A stretch of DNA of 46,300 nucleotides from assembly GCA_945903605.1 (NCBI GenBank), contig CAMDOH010000001.1, positions 1 through 46,300 on the forward strand, read 5' to 3'. This stretch comes from Akkermansia muciniphila (lineage in GTDB: Bacteria; Verrucomicrobiota; Verrucomicrobiia; Limisphaerales; UBA1100). Positions 1-8,662 of this stretch are shown here, piece after piece. Position 1 is the first letter of the stretch, and every line of letters begins with the position of its first letter. The notes beneath the pieces are model-generated. The model ran no database searches. It was not told the origin of the DNA and worked only from the letters and a program-made list of their open reading frames with translations. Made by a program: the position numbers and the translations under genes.

Positions 1-1149
1 AATTGTCTGAATTCGGATTTGGCCCGGATTTATCTGCTGACTCAGTTCAATTCCGCATCGTTGCACCGGCATCTGACGCAGACGTTCAAGTTCGATTCCT
101 TTTCAAAGGGTTTCGTTCACATCCTTGCCGCGGAACAGACGATCACGGATACGTCGTGGTATCAGGGCACGGCCGATGCGGTGCGAAAGAATTTCATCCA
201 TCTGCTCAATCACCGGTTTGACTACATTTTAATTCTGAGCGGTGATCAGCTTTATAAAATGGATTTTCGCGATTTGCTGGCGCAGCACGTTGAATCGGGA
301 GCGGACGTGAGCATCGCAACCAAACCGATGCCAAAAGATGCTGCCGGTTCGCTCGGCATCATGCAGATTGATTCGAACCGTCAGATTGTTCGATTTGTCG
401 AGAAGCCGAAAGACCCGGAGGTGCTCGACTCCCTGAAGCTGGATCCGAATGCCATGAAAGAGTTGGGGATTTCAAATCCGCACGAGGAGTATCTGGCTTC
501 GATGGGGATTTACGTTTTCAATAGGAGCGTCCTGACGCAGCTGCTGGACAACGATCTGAAAGATTTTGGCAAACACATCATCCCGCTTGCGATTGATTCC
601 TGCAAAGTGTTCTCGCATGTCTATCAAGGTTACTGGGAGGATGTCGGAACGATTCGGTCTTTCTTCGATGCGAATCTGGACATCGTGAATGAGCTGCCCC
701 GGTTCAATTTTTTCGACATGGAAGCGCCGGTGTACACACGGCCGCGCTTTCTGCCCGCATCGAAAATAAATGGCGCGACCATCGACCACGCCGTCATCGC
801 CGATGGCTGCATCATCAATCGCGCGGAAATGATTTATTCTGTGTTGGGAATTCGCACGATTGTCGGAGAGCAGTCGCATCTTCGCCGGGTCGTCGCGCTG
901 GGGGCTGACTATTATGAGTCGGCCGATTCCATCATGAAGAATGTGGAGATCGGTCGGCCGCGGATTGGCATCGGATCAAACTGCCGGATTGAGAATGCGA
1001 TCATCGACAAGAATGCTCGGATTGGAAACAACTGCGTGATCACTCCCGATGGCAAACCTGAGCACGTCGATCACGCGCATTATTTCATTCGGGACGGCAT
1101 TGTGATCATTCCAAAGGGCGGTGTCGTCCCTCACAACACGGTGATTTGA
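1..1149 (+). CDS. glgC: Glucose-1-phosphate adenylyltransferase, 5'-truncated by window edge
   Basis: ADP-glucose pyrophosphorylase makes ADP-glucose from glucose-1-phosphate and ATP for glycogen synthesis in the cytoplasm. The visible 382 residues begin in frame at base 1 (N-C-L-N-S) and run into LLTQFNSASLHRHL, typical of GlgC a few dozen residues after the start. The TTG at 19 used by the ORF track is therefore not the start; about 45 residues, including the nucleotide-binding GGxGxRL loop, lie outside the window. Seen: GDQLYKMDF, the sugar-phosphate region VEKPKDPE, and YWEDVGTIRSFFDANL, which is highly characteristic of GlgC. The last ~120 residues carry hexapeptide-like isoleucine/glycine repeats of a left-handed beta-helix (IGSNCRIENAIIDKNARIG). 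No other glycogen gene is in view. The next gene is convergent, 6 bp away. Confidence 0.95.
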   Translation, partial: NCLNSDLARIYLLTQFNSASLHRHLTQTFKFDSFSKGFVHILAAEQTITDTSWYQGTADAVRKNFIHLLNHRFDYILILSGDQLYKMDFRDLLAQHVESGADVSIATKPMPKDAAGSLGIMQIDSNRQIVRFVEKPKDPEVLDSLKLDPNAMKELGISNPHEEYLASMGIYVFNRSVLTQLLDNDLKDFGKHIIPLAIDSCKVFSHVYQGYWEDVGTIRSFFDANLDIVNELPRFNFFDMEAPVYTRPRFLPASKINGATIDHAVIADGCIINRAEMIYSVLGIRTIVGEQSHLRRVVALGADYYESADSIMKNVEIGRPRIGIGSNCRIENAIIDKNARIGNNCVITPDGKPEHVDHAHYFIRDGIVIIPKGGVVPHNTVI

Positions 1150-1155
1150 ACGGGA

Positions 1156-3240
1156 TCAGTTTTCACGGACGGTGCCAACCCGATCCGATTTATCCTTGTA
1201 CTGGCGCTGTTGGATTATCGGTGTTTTTTCCTGCACAAGCACAGGTGCTTTGTTCGGTTCGTTGAGTGCGGTGTACCGCACGCGTTGAGTTTCGATTGGC
1301 CGATTTAAGTCGTCGCGTTTCAAAATCAGACTGCCGTCTGCGGAAAACTCCTCCCTTTCAGCTCCGCGATTTCTCGTCCATCCGGTCAATTTGCCAATTG
1401 CGTCGTAGTGATATTCGTCCCGCCATCGCTTGGCAGCGAACAGAACTGGATCAACGTAATTGTCCCGCTTATCGGGATGATCATAGTCCATGATTTTGAT
1501 CGTGCCGTGGGCGTGATATTCGCGGTGCTCATTCTCGAGGGAATAGATGGAGACGAATCCCGGCGCGGAATAGTATTCTCCATTATGGACGAATGCGCCG
1601 ATGTCCACGCGGGTGGACTCGATGGATGCGCCGGGCAAGCTGGGCTTTCGTTCCTGCCAGGGCACGAGCAATTCGACTCGCGATCCTGCCGGATTGAGCT
1701 TGTTGATTTTGATGCGGTCCGCATCTCCGCGAAGCACTGACCAATGGAATGTGAGCGGTCTGCCGGTGATGTCTTTGCTCGACTCGGCGCTGATCACCAT
1801 GCGGCGAATCAATCGGGTGGAATGATGAACTCGTGCAATGGCACAAGGTGTGTCGAACAATCGTTCGCGTTCGGCCACGTCAAAATAATCGACGCCGAGA
1901 ATGGAAGAGTCTTCCTCGATTGCGCGAAGTTGAATCATGGGCGGGATGCTGTTGGTCGTGAAACTGTGCGCAAGTTTTACCATTCGCGGCACATCAAGAT
2001 TCTTGCTTTCGAAGACAGTCGGATGCGCTTTGCCAGTCAGATAATCCTCCGTTTTTGCGACTGGCTTGTTTGAATTGCGGAACACCATCTGGACAGCGGG
2101 CATCAACGTGCCTGTGCGTGCCAGCAGGGTTTTGACTTCAGGCCGAAATGCAGCCAACGCGCACGTGGTGGCGTCCATGAACGCGATGTCCGATCCAGAA
2201 GACCCTTGCGAGATGATCATGTAGGGCGAGTTGAACGGATACACATCGCCAAAACCGCCGTCCTTTGTTTCGGCGTTGGGCGGCTTGCCATTTCTACCAA
2301 GATCATGGTCGCGATGTTCTGGGTAAAAATAAAGTTGGTTAGCCGTGTATTGGGAATACAGAAACGGTGCGCGGCCGAGATTCAGATGAATGAATCGCGG
2401 TTGGCTGCGCCAGAATGGACCGCTGACCAGTGCGGTGGATGAATTGCCAATCGTGATTTGATTGAATAGCAGGTTGGCTTGCGCTCCGTGATGCAGCCGG
2501 GCTTCCAGCGCCTCTTTCGAATACTCGATCCGCGTGAGTTGCGGGAAACCAGCATAATCCATGTTCGAATGATCCGTGTCGTGATTGTCGTAAAAATCGC
2601 CGTGGTTGCCGGCCGCCGTTCCTTCCTTCTGCCATTGGCGCAACAAGTCGCCTGCCTCGCCTCGTCCTTTGATGATGGGGAGCGCTGCGTTGGTGCTGGC
2701 GGGAATCTGGAAGTAGATGCGGAAAATACCTTCGGGACTCCACATCGAGTTTGTCTCGGTGACGTGTGCCACTGCATTGGACACTGCACCGAGTGTGATG
2801 TTGAACTGGAGAGCCGGATTCGGCTTTGGTTTTTCCCTGGAACGATCGACGATCTTTTTAAATCGATCATCGTCACGCAGCTTCTCCCAATCGGGGTCAC
2901 GCAAAATGTGATCGGGATTGCTGAAGCCCAGTTCCACCGCTTTGGTCAGCCGTTCCAGTGCCAGCTCGGTCTTGCCCTGCAACGCCAGCATGCATGCAAG
3001 GTTGTAATGTGGAACGGGAAAATCTGGCATGAGCCGCACGGCTTCCTCACTCTTTTTTTCGGCCTCAGCAAACTTGCCCTGTTTGAAAAGCGCGCCCGCT
3101 TCGATTTGCAAGCGTTGGAGTTGCTGCTGGAGAATGGGAATTTGAAACACACCGGGTCGCGCCGGTTTCATCGCGATGTCATCGGCAATGGACAGGAGCG
3201 CGGCACAGATGCAGGCAACCAGAATTGCGCGAAACTTCAT
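1156..3240 (-). CDS. Exported TPR-containing protein of unknown function
   Basis: The 694-residue product starts with a signal peptide (MKFRAILVACICAALLSIA). Residues ~40-125 form a TPR-type helical module (LFKQGKFAEAEKKSEEAV, HYNLACMLALQGKTELALERL). The central ~400 residues match nothing I recognise. Around residues 500-600 there is a beta-rich stretch (LTFHWSVLRGDADRIKI, VDIGAFVHNGEYYSAPGFVSIY) that looks like an Ig-like domain. The C-terminus has an RHS-like tyrosine/aspartate pattern (YHYDAIGKLTGWTRN, DLNRPIETQRVRY). Its ATG overlaps the stop of the upstream DUF1501 gene as ATGA, so the two are translationally coupled and probably cooperate outside the cytoplasm. Function unknown. Confidence 0.8.
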   Translation of the reverse strand: MKFRAILVACICAALLSIADDIAMKPARPGVFQIPILQQQLQRLQIEAGALFKQGKFAEAEKKSEEAVRLMPDFPVPHYNLACMLALQGKTELALERLTKAVELGFSNPDHILRDPDWEKLRDDDRFKKIVDRSREKPKPNPALQFNITLGAVSNAVAHVTETNSMWSPEGIFRIYFQIPASTNAALPIIKGRGEAGDLLRQWQKEGTAAGNHGDFYDNHDTDHSNMDYAGFPQLTRIEYSKEALEARLHHGAQANLLFNQITIGNSSTALVSGPFWRSQPRFIHLNLGRAPFLYSQYTANQLYFYPEHRDHDLGRNGKPPNAETKDGGFGDVYPFNSPYMIISQGSSGSDIAFMDATTCALAAFRPEVKTLLARTGTLMPAVQMVFRNSNKPVAKTEDYLTGKAHPTVFESKNLDVPRMVKLAHSFTTNSIPPMIQLRAIEEDSSILGVDYFDVAERERLFDTPCAIARVHHSTRLIRRMVISAESSKDITGRPLTFHWSVLRGDADRIKINKLNPAGSRVELLVPWQERKPSLPGASIESTRVDIGAFVHNGEYYSAPGFVSIYSLENEHREYHAHGTIKIMDYDHPDKRDNYVDPVLFAAKRWRDEYHYDAIGKLTGWTRNRGAEREEFSADGSLILKRDDLNRPIETQRVRYTALNEPNKAPVLVQEKTPIIQQRQYKDKSDRVGTVREN

Positions 3241-4658
3241 GAGCCGACTGGGAGGATTTCCTTGATCGGCGTGCCGAATGGCAGGATGGACATGGGGCGG
3301 CCTTGATGGTCTGGGAATGTCATCTCTTGATCAATGCCGAGATGCTGATAAACGGTGGCCCAAAGATCATTCGGCGTGAAGGGGCGATCCACAGGATGTT
3401 CTCCTTTGCTATTGGTCGAGCCGATGACTTGTCCGGTGCGCATGCCGCCACCGGAAACGAGCAACGAAAATGCCTGCGGCCAGTGGTCGCGGCCGGGTTG
3501 GCCAATGGCAGTCTGCGTTCCCTGCTGAGTGTTCAACCGTGGTGTCCGGCCGAATTCGCCGGTGACAACCAACAGCACTTCCTTGTTCAGCCCGCGTGAA
3601 TGAAGATCCTCGATTAACGCTGTGACAGCTTGATCGTAGTAAGGAAAACGCCAGCGCGCGTCATCAAAGATGTGGCAATTCACCGCGTGCGAATCCCAAT
3701 TGTACGTGCAGTTGGTCGGCATCTTGCCACCGGGATTTTCCCAAACCATCGTGACAAATTTGCAACCGGCCTCAACGAGCCGACGCGCCATCAAGCCGCG
3801 TTGACCAAAGGCGTGCATTCCGTAGCGTTCACGAGTCTTCACCGGTTCGCGGCTCAGATCGAACGCCTCGCGAACCTTCGCGCTCGTCAACAGGCTGAAG
3901 GCGCGCTGGCTTTGTAAATCCATCGTCTCCATCAACCCGCTCTGATCGGCGTCGCGCCGGAGCCGGTCAACGCTCCTCATCAAATGCAATCGGTCGCCCA
4001 GTCGCGCCTCCATGTCGGGCGTGAGGCCGAGATTTTCCACTTTGAACGTGGGCGAGCTGGGGTCGCCAGCCACCATGAACGGGGTTTGCGATGATCCAAG
4101 GTAAGCCGCCCCAAGGCTGAACACGTCAATGCCCGCACGGCCACCATCGGCGCCAGCAACACAGGGCGGCATGCCGTTTCCAGCTTTCGATGAAAAATAT
4201 TTTGTGACGATCGACGTGACCGCCGGCGCATCGTTCACAAAATCCGTCGGCGTGGCAGGGATGCGGCCGGTCATGAATCGCTTGTGGCCGCCGCCATGAT
4301 CAGCGAAATCGTGGTGCATCGAACGGATGATGTTGAACTTGTCTGCGCATTTCGCGTGGAGAGGCAGCAGTTCGCAGACTTCCGTTCCGGGAACATTCGT
4401 CTTGATCGGATTGAAAATGCCACGGTATTCCGCCGGGGCATTCGGCTTCATATCGTACATCTCCATGTGCGGCGGGCCGCCGGGAAGCCAGACAAAGATC
4501 ACTGATTTATCGCCCAACTGTTTGCCAGCAGCTTTGGCGATGGCATCGATTTCCAAAAAACGGCTCAGCCCGAGTCCGCCAAGTGACAGCGCGCCAATCT
4601 CCAGAAAACTCCGTCGGCTCAAAGGCCCGGCGCAATTCTGTTTTCGCGTTCCGTTCAT
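3237..4658 (-). CDS. DUF1501 family protein, Tat-exported
   Basis: DUF1501 proteins have an alkaline-phosphatase/sulfatase-like fold and are abundant in Planctomycetes and Verrucomicrobia; their reaction is not established. The N-terminus has a twin-arginine leader (PLSRRSFLEIGALSLGGLG). Family signatures include VIFVWLPGGPPHMEMYDMKPNAPAEYRG, MHHDFADHGGGHKRFMTG and VVTGEFGRTPRLN, with the expected metal-ligand-like Asp/His residues. I chose the ATG at 4658 (473 aa); the track start at 4667 is a TTG three codons upstream. It is the middle gene of a minus-strand operon, 57 bp after the TIM-barrel gene and overlapping the TPR gene by 4 bp. The usual PSCyt1/DUF1549 partner is absent and the TPR protein takes its place. 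Confidence 0.9.
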   Translation of the reverse strand: MNGTRKQNCAGPLSRRSFLEIGALSLGGLGLSRFLEIDAIAKAAGKQLGDKSVIFVWLPGGPPHMEMYDMKPNAPAEYRGIFNPIKTNVPGTEVCELLPLHAKCADKFNIIRSMHHDFADHGGGHKRFMTGRIPATPTDFVNDAPAVTSIVTKYFSSKAGNGMPPCVAGADGGRAGIDVFSLGAAYLGSSQTPFMVAGDPSSPTFKVENLGLTPDMEARLGDRLHLMRSVDRLRRDADQSGLMETMDLQSQRAFSLLTSAKVREAFDLSREPVKTRERYGMHAFGQRGLMARRLVEAGCKFVTMVWENPGGKMPTNCTYNWDSHAVNCHIFDDARWRFPYYDQAVTALIEDLHSRGLNKEVLLVVTGEFGRTPRLNTQQGTQTAIGQPGRDHWPQAFSLLVSGGGMRTGQVIGSTNSKGEHPVDRPFTPNDLWATVYQHLGIDQEMTFPDHQGRPMSILPFGTPIKEILPVGS

Positions 4659-4715
4659 CCGAAACAAAGACTGGCAGAGTTGCCAAATAATTCAAATCCG
4701 CAAAGGGGACCGAAG

Positions 4716-5648
4716 TCAGGATTTGCGCGGGCGCTGAATGCCTGCTTCGCGAAGTGCAGCAGCCATTTTCTCGTAGCTCGATTTGGCGGCGCGTACGGCA
4801 TCGTAGTCGGGTAATCGCGAAACCATGCTGCTGACCTCCACATTGATGTCGCCGCGATAGCCCCCTTTGGCGAGTTGCCGGAATAGCGCCGGATAATCCA
4901 CATTGCCCGACTCGCCCGGAAGGGTGAACACAGCCTTCCCATTTTCCATGCGTGCGTCTTTGACGTGCACGAACTTCGTGTGCGGAATCATTTTTTCGAG
5001 TGAGTCGCGCAGGGACTGATCGCGCAAAACGAAATGACTCGGATCAAAATTTAACTTCAGCCAAGGATTCTTGATCTGATCGAGCAGCCAGAGCGCTTGT
5101 TCGGCACTGTTGAATGTGCTCATTCGATGCGGCTTCACGAGCAGGATTGTCTTCGTGCTCGCAGCCGTCTTCGCCCACGCAGCAACGCGGTCGCGGATCA
5201 TTTCTTTGTCTTTCTCCCAATTCCCCGCGAGGCCTGTGTTGATGAACGGCGGCGCTTCCGGTGAGATGGAGTGTCCAAGATCGGCAGCGAGACGAATCTT
5301 TTCATTCATCTCCACCTGTTTCGTGGCATCCGCCGAATTCAGATTCTCGAGAAGTGAAGTGAGCTTGAGGGAAAGTCCCGCAAGCAATTTTCGCAGTTCC
5401 TGCCGCCGCGAAACTGCGACGGTTTCAGGTTTCAAATCGCCGCCGTCCTGAACAAAAAACTCAATCGAATCGTAACCCATCTTTGAGAGAGTGCTCAACG
5501 CATCTTCCGCTTTGAGTGACTTCATTCCGTACAGGCTGAATCCAAGCGTCCATGACGCATCCACTTTGCGATCTGCAGCCAGTGCCAATGGCATCGCTGC
5601 CATGACACCCAGTTGGGAAATGAATGCACGGCGGTTACTCAGGTTCAT
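4716..5648 (-). CDS. Sugar phosphate isomerase/epimerase family protein (TIM barrel), exported
   Basis: This is a xylose-isomerase-like / AP-endonuclease-2 TIM barrel of 310 residues, the usual size. Its leader has a twin-arginine-like pair (SNRRAFISQLGVMAAMPLALA), suggesting export. Barrel signatures are WTLGFSLYGMK near residue 35, MGYDSIEFF, LKLNFDPSHFVL (metal-ligand Asp/His), HTKFVHVKDARMENG and GYRGDINVEVSS with a late Glu. Relatives isomerise or epimerise ketoses or oxidise inositol and keto-glycosides; the substrate cannot be read from the sequence. It is the first gene of the operon with DUF1501 and the TPR protein. A promoter TTGCCT-N16-TTAATC ends 7 nt before the ATG with no Shine-Dalgarno. 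Confidence 0.88.
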   Translation of the reverse strand: MNLSNRRAFISQLGVMAAMPLALAADRKVDASWTLGFSLYGMKSLKAEDALSTLSKMGYDSIEFFVQDGGDLKPETVAVSRRQELRKLLAGLSLKLTSLLENLNSADATKQVEMNEKIRLAADLGHSISPEAPPFINTGLAGNWEKDKEMIRDRVAAWAKTAASTKTILLVKPHRMSTFNSAEQALWLLDQIKNPWLKLNFDPSHFVLRDQSLRDSLEKMIPHTKFVHVKDARMENGKAVFTLPGESGNVDYPALFRQLAKGGYRGDINVEVSSMVSRLPDYDAVRAAKSSYEKMAAALREAGIQRPRKS

Positions 5649-5655
5649 TCTGGCA

Positions 5656-5683
5656 GATTAACAAACGATCTGCGGCCAGGCAA
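5656..5683 (-). promoter_or_regulatory. Putative promoter of the TIM-barrel/DUF1501 operon
   Basis: On the minus strand, -35 TTGCCT (5683-5678), a 16-nt spacer and -10 TTAATC (5661-5656) precede the ATG by only 7 nt. The -35 overlaps one arm of the palindrome at 5679-5695. The expected transcription start falls at or next to the start codon, so the mRNA may be leaderless. Inferred from sequence only. Confidence 0.45.
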
Positions 5684-5695
5684 CGCTGCGTTGCC
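5679..5695. promoter_or_regulatory. Operator-like palindrome GGCAACGC-T-GCGTTGCC
   Basis: A perfect 8-bp inverted repeat around a single T lies in the 77-bp divergent promoter region. Each arm overlaps the -35 hexamer (TTGCCT minus, TTGCCA plus) of one of the two opposing promoters, so a bound repressor could control both operons together. Size and symmetry suit a LacI- or GntR-type dimer, but no regulator gene is adjacent. An alternative is that symmetry arises simply from two back-to-back -35 boxes. Confidence 0.4.
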
Positions 5696-5719
5696 ACGCG
5701 CCGTGTTGTTTGAGACGAT
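5691..5719 (+). promoter_or_regulatory. Putative promoter of the sugar-acid operon
   Basis: TTGCCA (5691-5696), a 17-nt spacer and GACGAT (5714-5719) end 6 nt before the ATG at 5726. The -10 is weak (A2 and T6 conserved). Geometry matches the minus-strand promoter opposite and suggests a leaderless transcript. Confidence 0.35.
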
Positions 5720-5725
5720 GGGCGC

Positions 5726-6562
5726 ATGAGAACCCCGTTGATGTTCGCACTCGTTGCTCTCCTATTTCAAACCATCCAAGCGGACGAACTCACTCTTGCG
5801 CGAGAAAAGAATTATCTGATCATTCAAGGCGCGCACATTCCCGGCGGAGAAATCCGCATCCATTATCTCGAGGCTTATTGCCGGGCCGGATCGACCGAAG
5901 CCGATTGGATCAAGCACACCGTCATCAAACATACCAACGAACTCATCTCAATCAGTGCCGATCGAAAGACGATGAAGCTGCGCGATGTGCTCGCCGACGG
6001 CGTGACGGTGGAGCACACCATCACGGCCAAGTCCGATGAAGTGTCGTTTCTGCTCAAGGCGCATAATCCCGGCAAGGTGCGTTCGGAGGCGCATTGGTCG
6101 CAGCCCTGCGTGCGATTAGGTGCGTTCACAGGCTTCAATGATTCTGCGAGCAAGAACATCGATGATTACTTGCCGAAGTGTTTTATCTTTCTTGACGGGA
6201 AACTCAAGCGGATGCCGACAGCTGATTGGGCCAAGGAGGCCCGCTACATTCCCGGTCAAGTCTGGTGTCCGAAAAATGTGCCGAGAAACGATGTCAATCC
6301 GCGACCGCTCTCGAAAAACGTCACGAGCAACGGACTCATCGGTTGCTTCAGCGGCGATGAAAAACTAATTTGGGCCAGCGCTTGGGAACCGTATCAGGAA
6401 TTATTTCAGGGAGTGGCGCGCTGTTTGCATTCCGACTTTCGGCTCGGTGGTTTGAATCCCGGACAACGACTTGATGTGCGCGGCAAAATCTACATCGTGC
6501 CCAACGATGTGCCCGCGTTGCTCAAGCGTTACCAGCGCGACTTTCCAGAACATCAACGATGA
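5726..6562 (+). CDS. Secreted protein of unknown function
   Basis: The 278-residue product has a signal peptide (MRTPLMFALVALLFQTIQA) and a beta-rich body with no motif I can assign. Segments such as IRIHYLEAYCRAGSTEADW, FTGFNDSASKNIDDYLPKCFIFLDGK and GLIGCFSGDEKLIWASAWEPYQELFQG look like those of uncharacterised secreted proteins found in planctomycetal/verrucomicrobial catabolic clusters. It is the first gene of a plus-strand operon with a creatininase-family enzyme, a transporter and a dehydratase, so a role in binding or processing the extracellular substrate is a reasonable inference. Start supported by the signal peptide and the promoter 6 nt upstream. Confidence 0.75.
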   Translation: MRTPLMFALVALLFQTIQADELTLAREKNYLIIQGAHIPGGEIRIHYLEAYCRAGSTEADWIKHTVIKHTNELISISADRKTMKLRDVLADGVTVEHTITAKSDEVSFLLKAHNPGKVRSEAHWSQPCVRLGAFTGFNDSASKNIDDYLPKCFIFLDGKLKRMPTADWAKEARYIPGQVWCPKNVPRNDVNPRPLSKNVTSNGLIGCFSGDEKLIWASAWEPYQELFQGVARCLHSDFRLGGLNPGQRLDVRGKIYIVPNDVPALLKRYQRDFPEHQR

Positions 6563-6617
6563 TGCGGCGGGCATTCGCGCTTGTGCGGATTCGTCCAGTC
6601 GATTAAGACAACCGCGC

Positions 6618-7376
6618 ATGTACCTCGCCAACCTCAAGTGGACTGACCTTGCCGCGTTGAGCAAGGATACCCCCATCGTGTTTCCTGTGGCTGCGCTCGA
6701 ACAACATGGCCGCCACATGCCGCTCTTTACCGACAGCATGCTGTTGGGCGAGATCATTCGCCGGACAGAATCGCAATTGCACAAACGTGTCGTCTTCGCG
6801 CCGCTCCAGTGGCTCGGCAACTCCGATCATCACCTCGATTTTTCCGGCACGCTTTCAGCACCTCCGCGCGTTTATCTCGATCTCCTTTCGGGGCTGTTGG
6901 AAAACTTCATCCAGCACGGATTCAAGCGGCTGATTCTGGTCAACGGCCACGGCGGCAACGATGTGCCCGGCAAACAGACTGTGTTTGAAGTGCGTCAGCG
7001 ACACCGCCAGCGCAAGGATTTGCTTCTTCTGTTCACGACGTACTGGGGATTGGGCGGCAAGCCGCATGAAGTGAACCGAGCCATCAAACAGACGCACATG
7101 GGCCACGCTTGCGAATGGGAAACCTCCATGATGCTCCGTATCGCGCCTCAACTTGTGGGGGATCTCAAACGTGTCAAGCCAGTCGAATTTGGGAATCCTT
7201 TTGAGCCGGCAAGTCGCGGCTGGATCACCAAGGATCGAACTGCGCCCGGTCACATTGGCGACCCTCGGCACGCCACTGCCGAGAAAGGCGAAACACTTTT
7301 CAGCGTGTTTACCGATGATGTCGTTGACCTCCTCAATCGTACGCTTCGGTGGGATGGCAAAAGCTGGAACGGATGA
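6618..7376 (+). CDS. Creatininase family amidohydrolase/lactonase-like enzyme
   Basis: Creatininase-family proteins are metal-dependent cytoplasmic hydrolases of cyclic amides and related compounds. This product (252 aa, normal length) has the metal-site residues: EQHG (E28, H30), TDS (D39), the hallmark NGHGGN (109-114) and CEWETS near 165-170. I chose ATG 6618 (MYLANLKWTDL); the ORF-track extension to 6471 is out-of-character sequence overlapping the previous gene. Its stop overlaps the MFS start as ATGA. Lying with a sugar-acid transporter and dehydratase, it may hydrolyse a sugar lactone or sugar amide rather than creatinine; that is inference. Confidence 0.85.
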   Translation: MYLANLKWTDLAALSKDTPIVFPVAALEQHGRHMPLFTDSMLLGEIIRRTESQLHKRVVFAPLQWLGNSDHHLDFSGTLSAPPRVYLDLLSGLLENFIQHGFKRLILVNGHGGNDVPGKQTVFEVRQRHRQRKDLLLLFTTYWGLGGKPHEVNRAIKQTHMGHACEWETSMMLRIAPQLVGDLKRVKPVEFGNPFEPASRGWITKDRTAPGHIGDPRHATAEKGETLFSVFTDDVVDLLNRTLRWDGKSWNG

Positions 7377-8662
7377 TCGGCTCGAAATCAACGCAGTCCA
7401 CGCCAGCACAGGCTTCGAGTTGGCGATGGTGGGTAAGCGGGTTGCTGCTCTTTGCCACCATGATCAACTACATGGACCGGCAAACTCTGGCCAATGTCGC
7501 TGTCCGGATCACCAACGAATACGGTCTCAATAACGAACAGTACGGCAGTTTGGAGACGCACTTTGGTTTGGCGTTTGCCTGCGGATCGATCGGATTCGGG
7601 TTTCTCGTGGATCATGTCAGCGTCCGCTGGCTGTATCCTTGCGTGCTCGCTTTGTGGTCTGCAGCCGGATTCATGACGGCGAGCACGACTTCATACGATG
7701 AACTTCTATTGTGTCGCACCGTGCTGGGTTTCTTCGAAGCAGGTCATTGGCCTTGCGCATTGAAGACCACTCAACGACTGCTCTCACGCGACGAACGCAC
7801 ACTGGGGAACAGTGTCCTGCAAAGTGGCGCGTCAATCGGTGCCATCGCCACGCCGCTCATCATGCAATGGATGCTTGCAGGCCATTCAGAACCCGGTGCG
7901 TGGAGGCAACCCTTTCAAGTGATCGCCGGCGTCGGAGCGATTTGGATCGTTTTTTGGATCTGGATGATGCGACGCGTGGAAATTGAACCTGAAAAAAATG
8001 CAGGCGTTGGGCCGGCTTCAAAATGGTCGCCGCACCATTTATTCGAAGCGATCTTCAGTCGGCGCTTCTTGGTGCTGCTCGTGGTGGTCGCCTGCATCAA
8101 TGTGTGCTGGCAATTGGTTCGCGCTTGGCTGCCAAAATTCCTCCAAGAAGGCCGTGGGTACACTGAATCACAAGCGCTCTATTTCAACTCGGTTTATTAT
8201 ATCGCCACCGATGTCGGTTGTCTCACAGCAGGCGCGGTGACGCTGTGGTTGGCAAGACGCGGATGGAGCATTCACGCTTCACGCTGTTGGGTATTTGGCG
8301 TCTGCGCGATCTTGACATCGTTGACGGTGCTCGTCTCCCAATTGCCGCACGGCACCGCGTTACTCGCCGTCCTGTTGATAGTCGCCGCTGGTTCACTGGG
8401 GCTTTTCCCTTGCTACTATTCGTTCATGCAAGAGTTGAGCATTTCCGACATGGGCAAAGTCACCGGATTGCTCGGTGCATTTGCGTGGATCGTTTCATCG
8501 CCGTTACAGAAACTTTTTGGCCGGCTCATCGATCAAACAAAATCCTACGATCTCGGCATCGCCTTGGTCGGCTGTGTTCCGCTAATCGGTTTGGCGGCGT
8601 TGCTCATTGGGTGGCGTCCATCGCGTCAGGCAAACTCTGAAATTCAAAATCAAATCCAATGA
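7373..8662 (+). CDS. MFS transporter, anion:cation symporter (hexuronate/sugar-acid) type
   Basis: A 429-residue, about 12-helix major facilitator protein of the inner membrane. The opening helix [16 protein letters not shown] is typical of the ACS family that includes ExuT, GudP and DgoT. TM segments are evident throughout ([37 protein letters not shown]), and [19 protein letters not shown] resembles the conserved region of TM4-5. The ATG at 7373 overlaps the creatininase stop (ATGA), preferable to the upstream 7349 ATG. Its own stop overlaps the dehydratase ATG in the same way. Linkage to a D-xylonate-type dehydratase suggests import of an aldonic acid. Confidence 0.9.
   Translation: MIGSKSTQSTPAQASSWRWWVSGLLLFATMINYMDRQTLANVAVRITNEYGLNNEQYGSLETHFGLAFACGSIGFGFLVDHVSVRWLYPCVLALWSAAGFMTASTTSYDELLLCRTVLGFFEAGHWPCALKTTQRLLSRDERTLGNSVLQSGASIGAIATPLIMQWMLAGHSEPGAWRQPFQVIAGVGAIWIVFWIWMMRRVEIEPEKNAGVGPASKWSPHHLFEAIFSRRFLVLLVVVACINVCWQLVRAWLPKFLQEGRGYTESQALYFNSVYYIATDVGCLTAGAVTLWLARRGWSIHASRCWVFGVCAILTSLTVLVSQLPHGTALLAVLLIVAAGSLGLFPCYYSFMQELSISDMGKVTGLLGAFAWIVSSPLQKLFGRLIDQTKSYDLGIALVGCVPLIGLAALLIGWRPSRQANSEIQNQIQ

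Noticed and set aside
6471-6617. Upstream 49 residues of the creatininase-family ORF
   Set aside because: Cys/Ser-rich, overlaps the previous gene and is not family-like; ATG 6618 fits.
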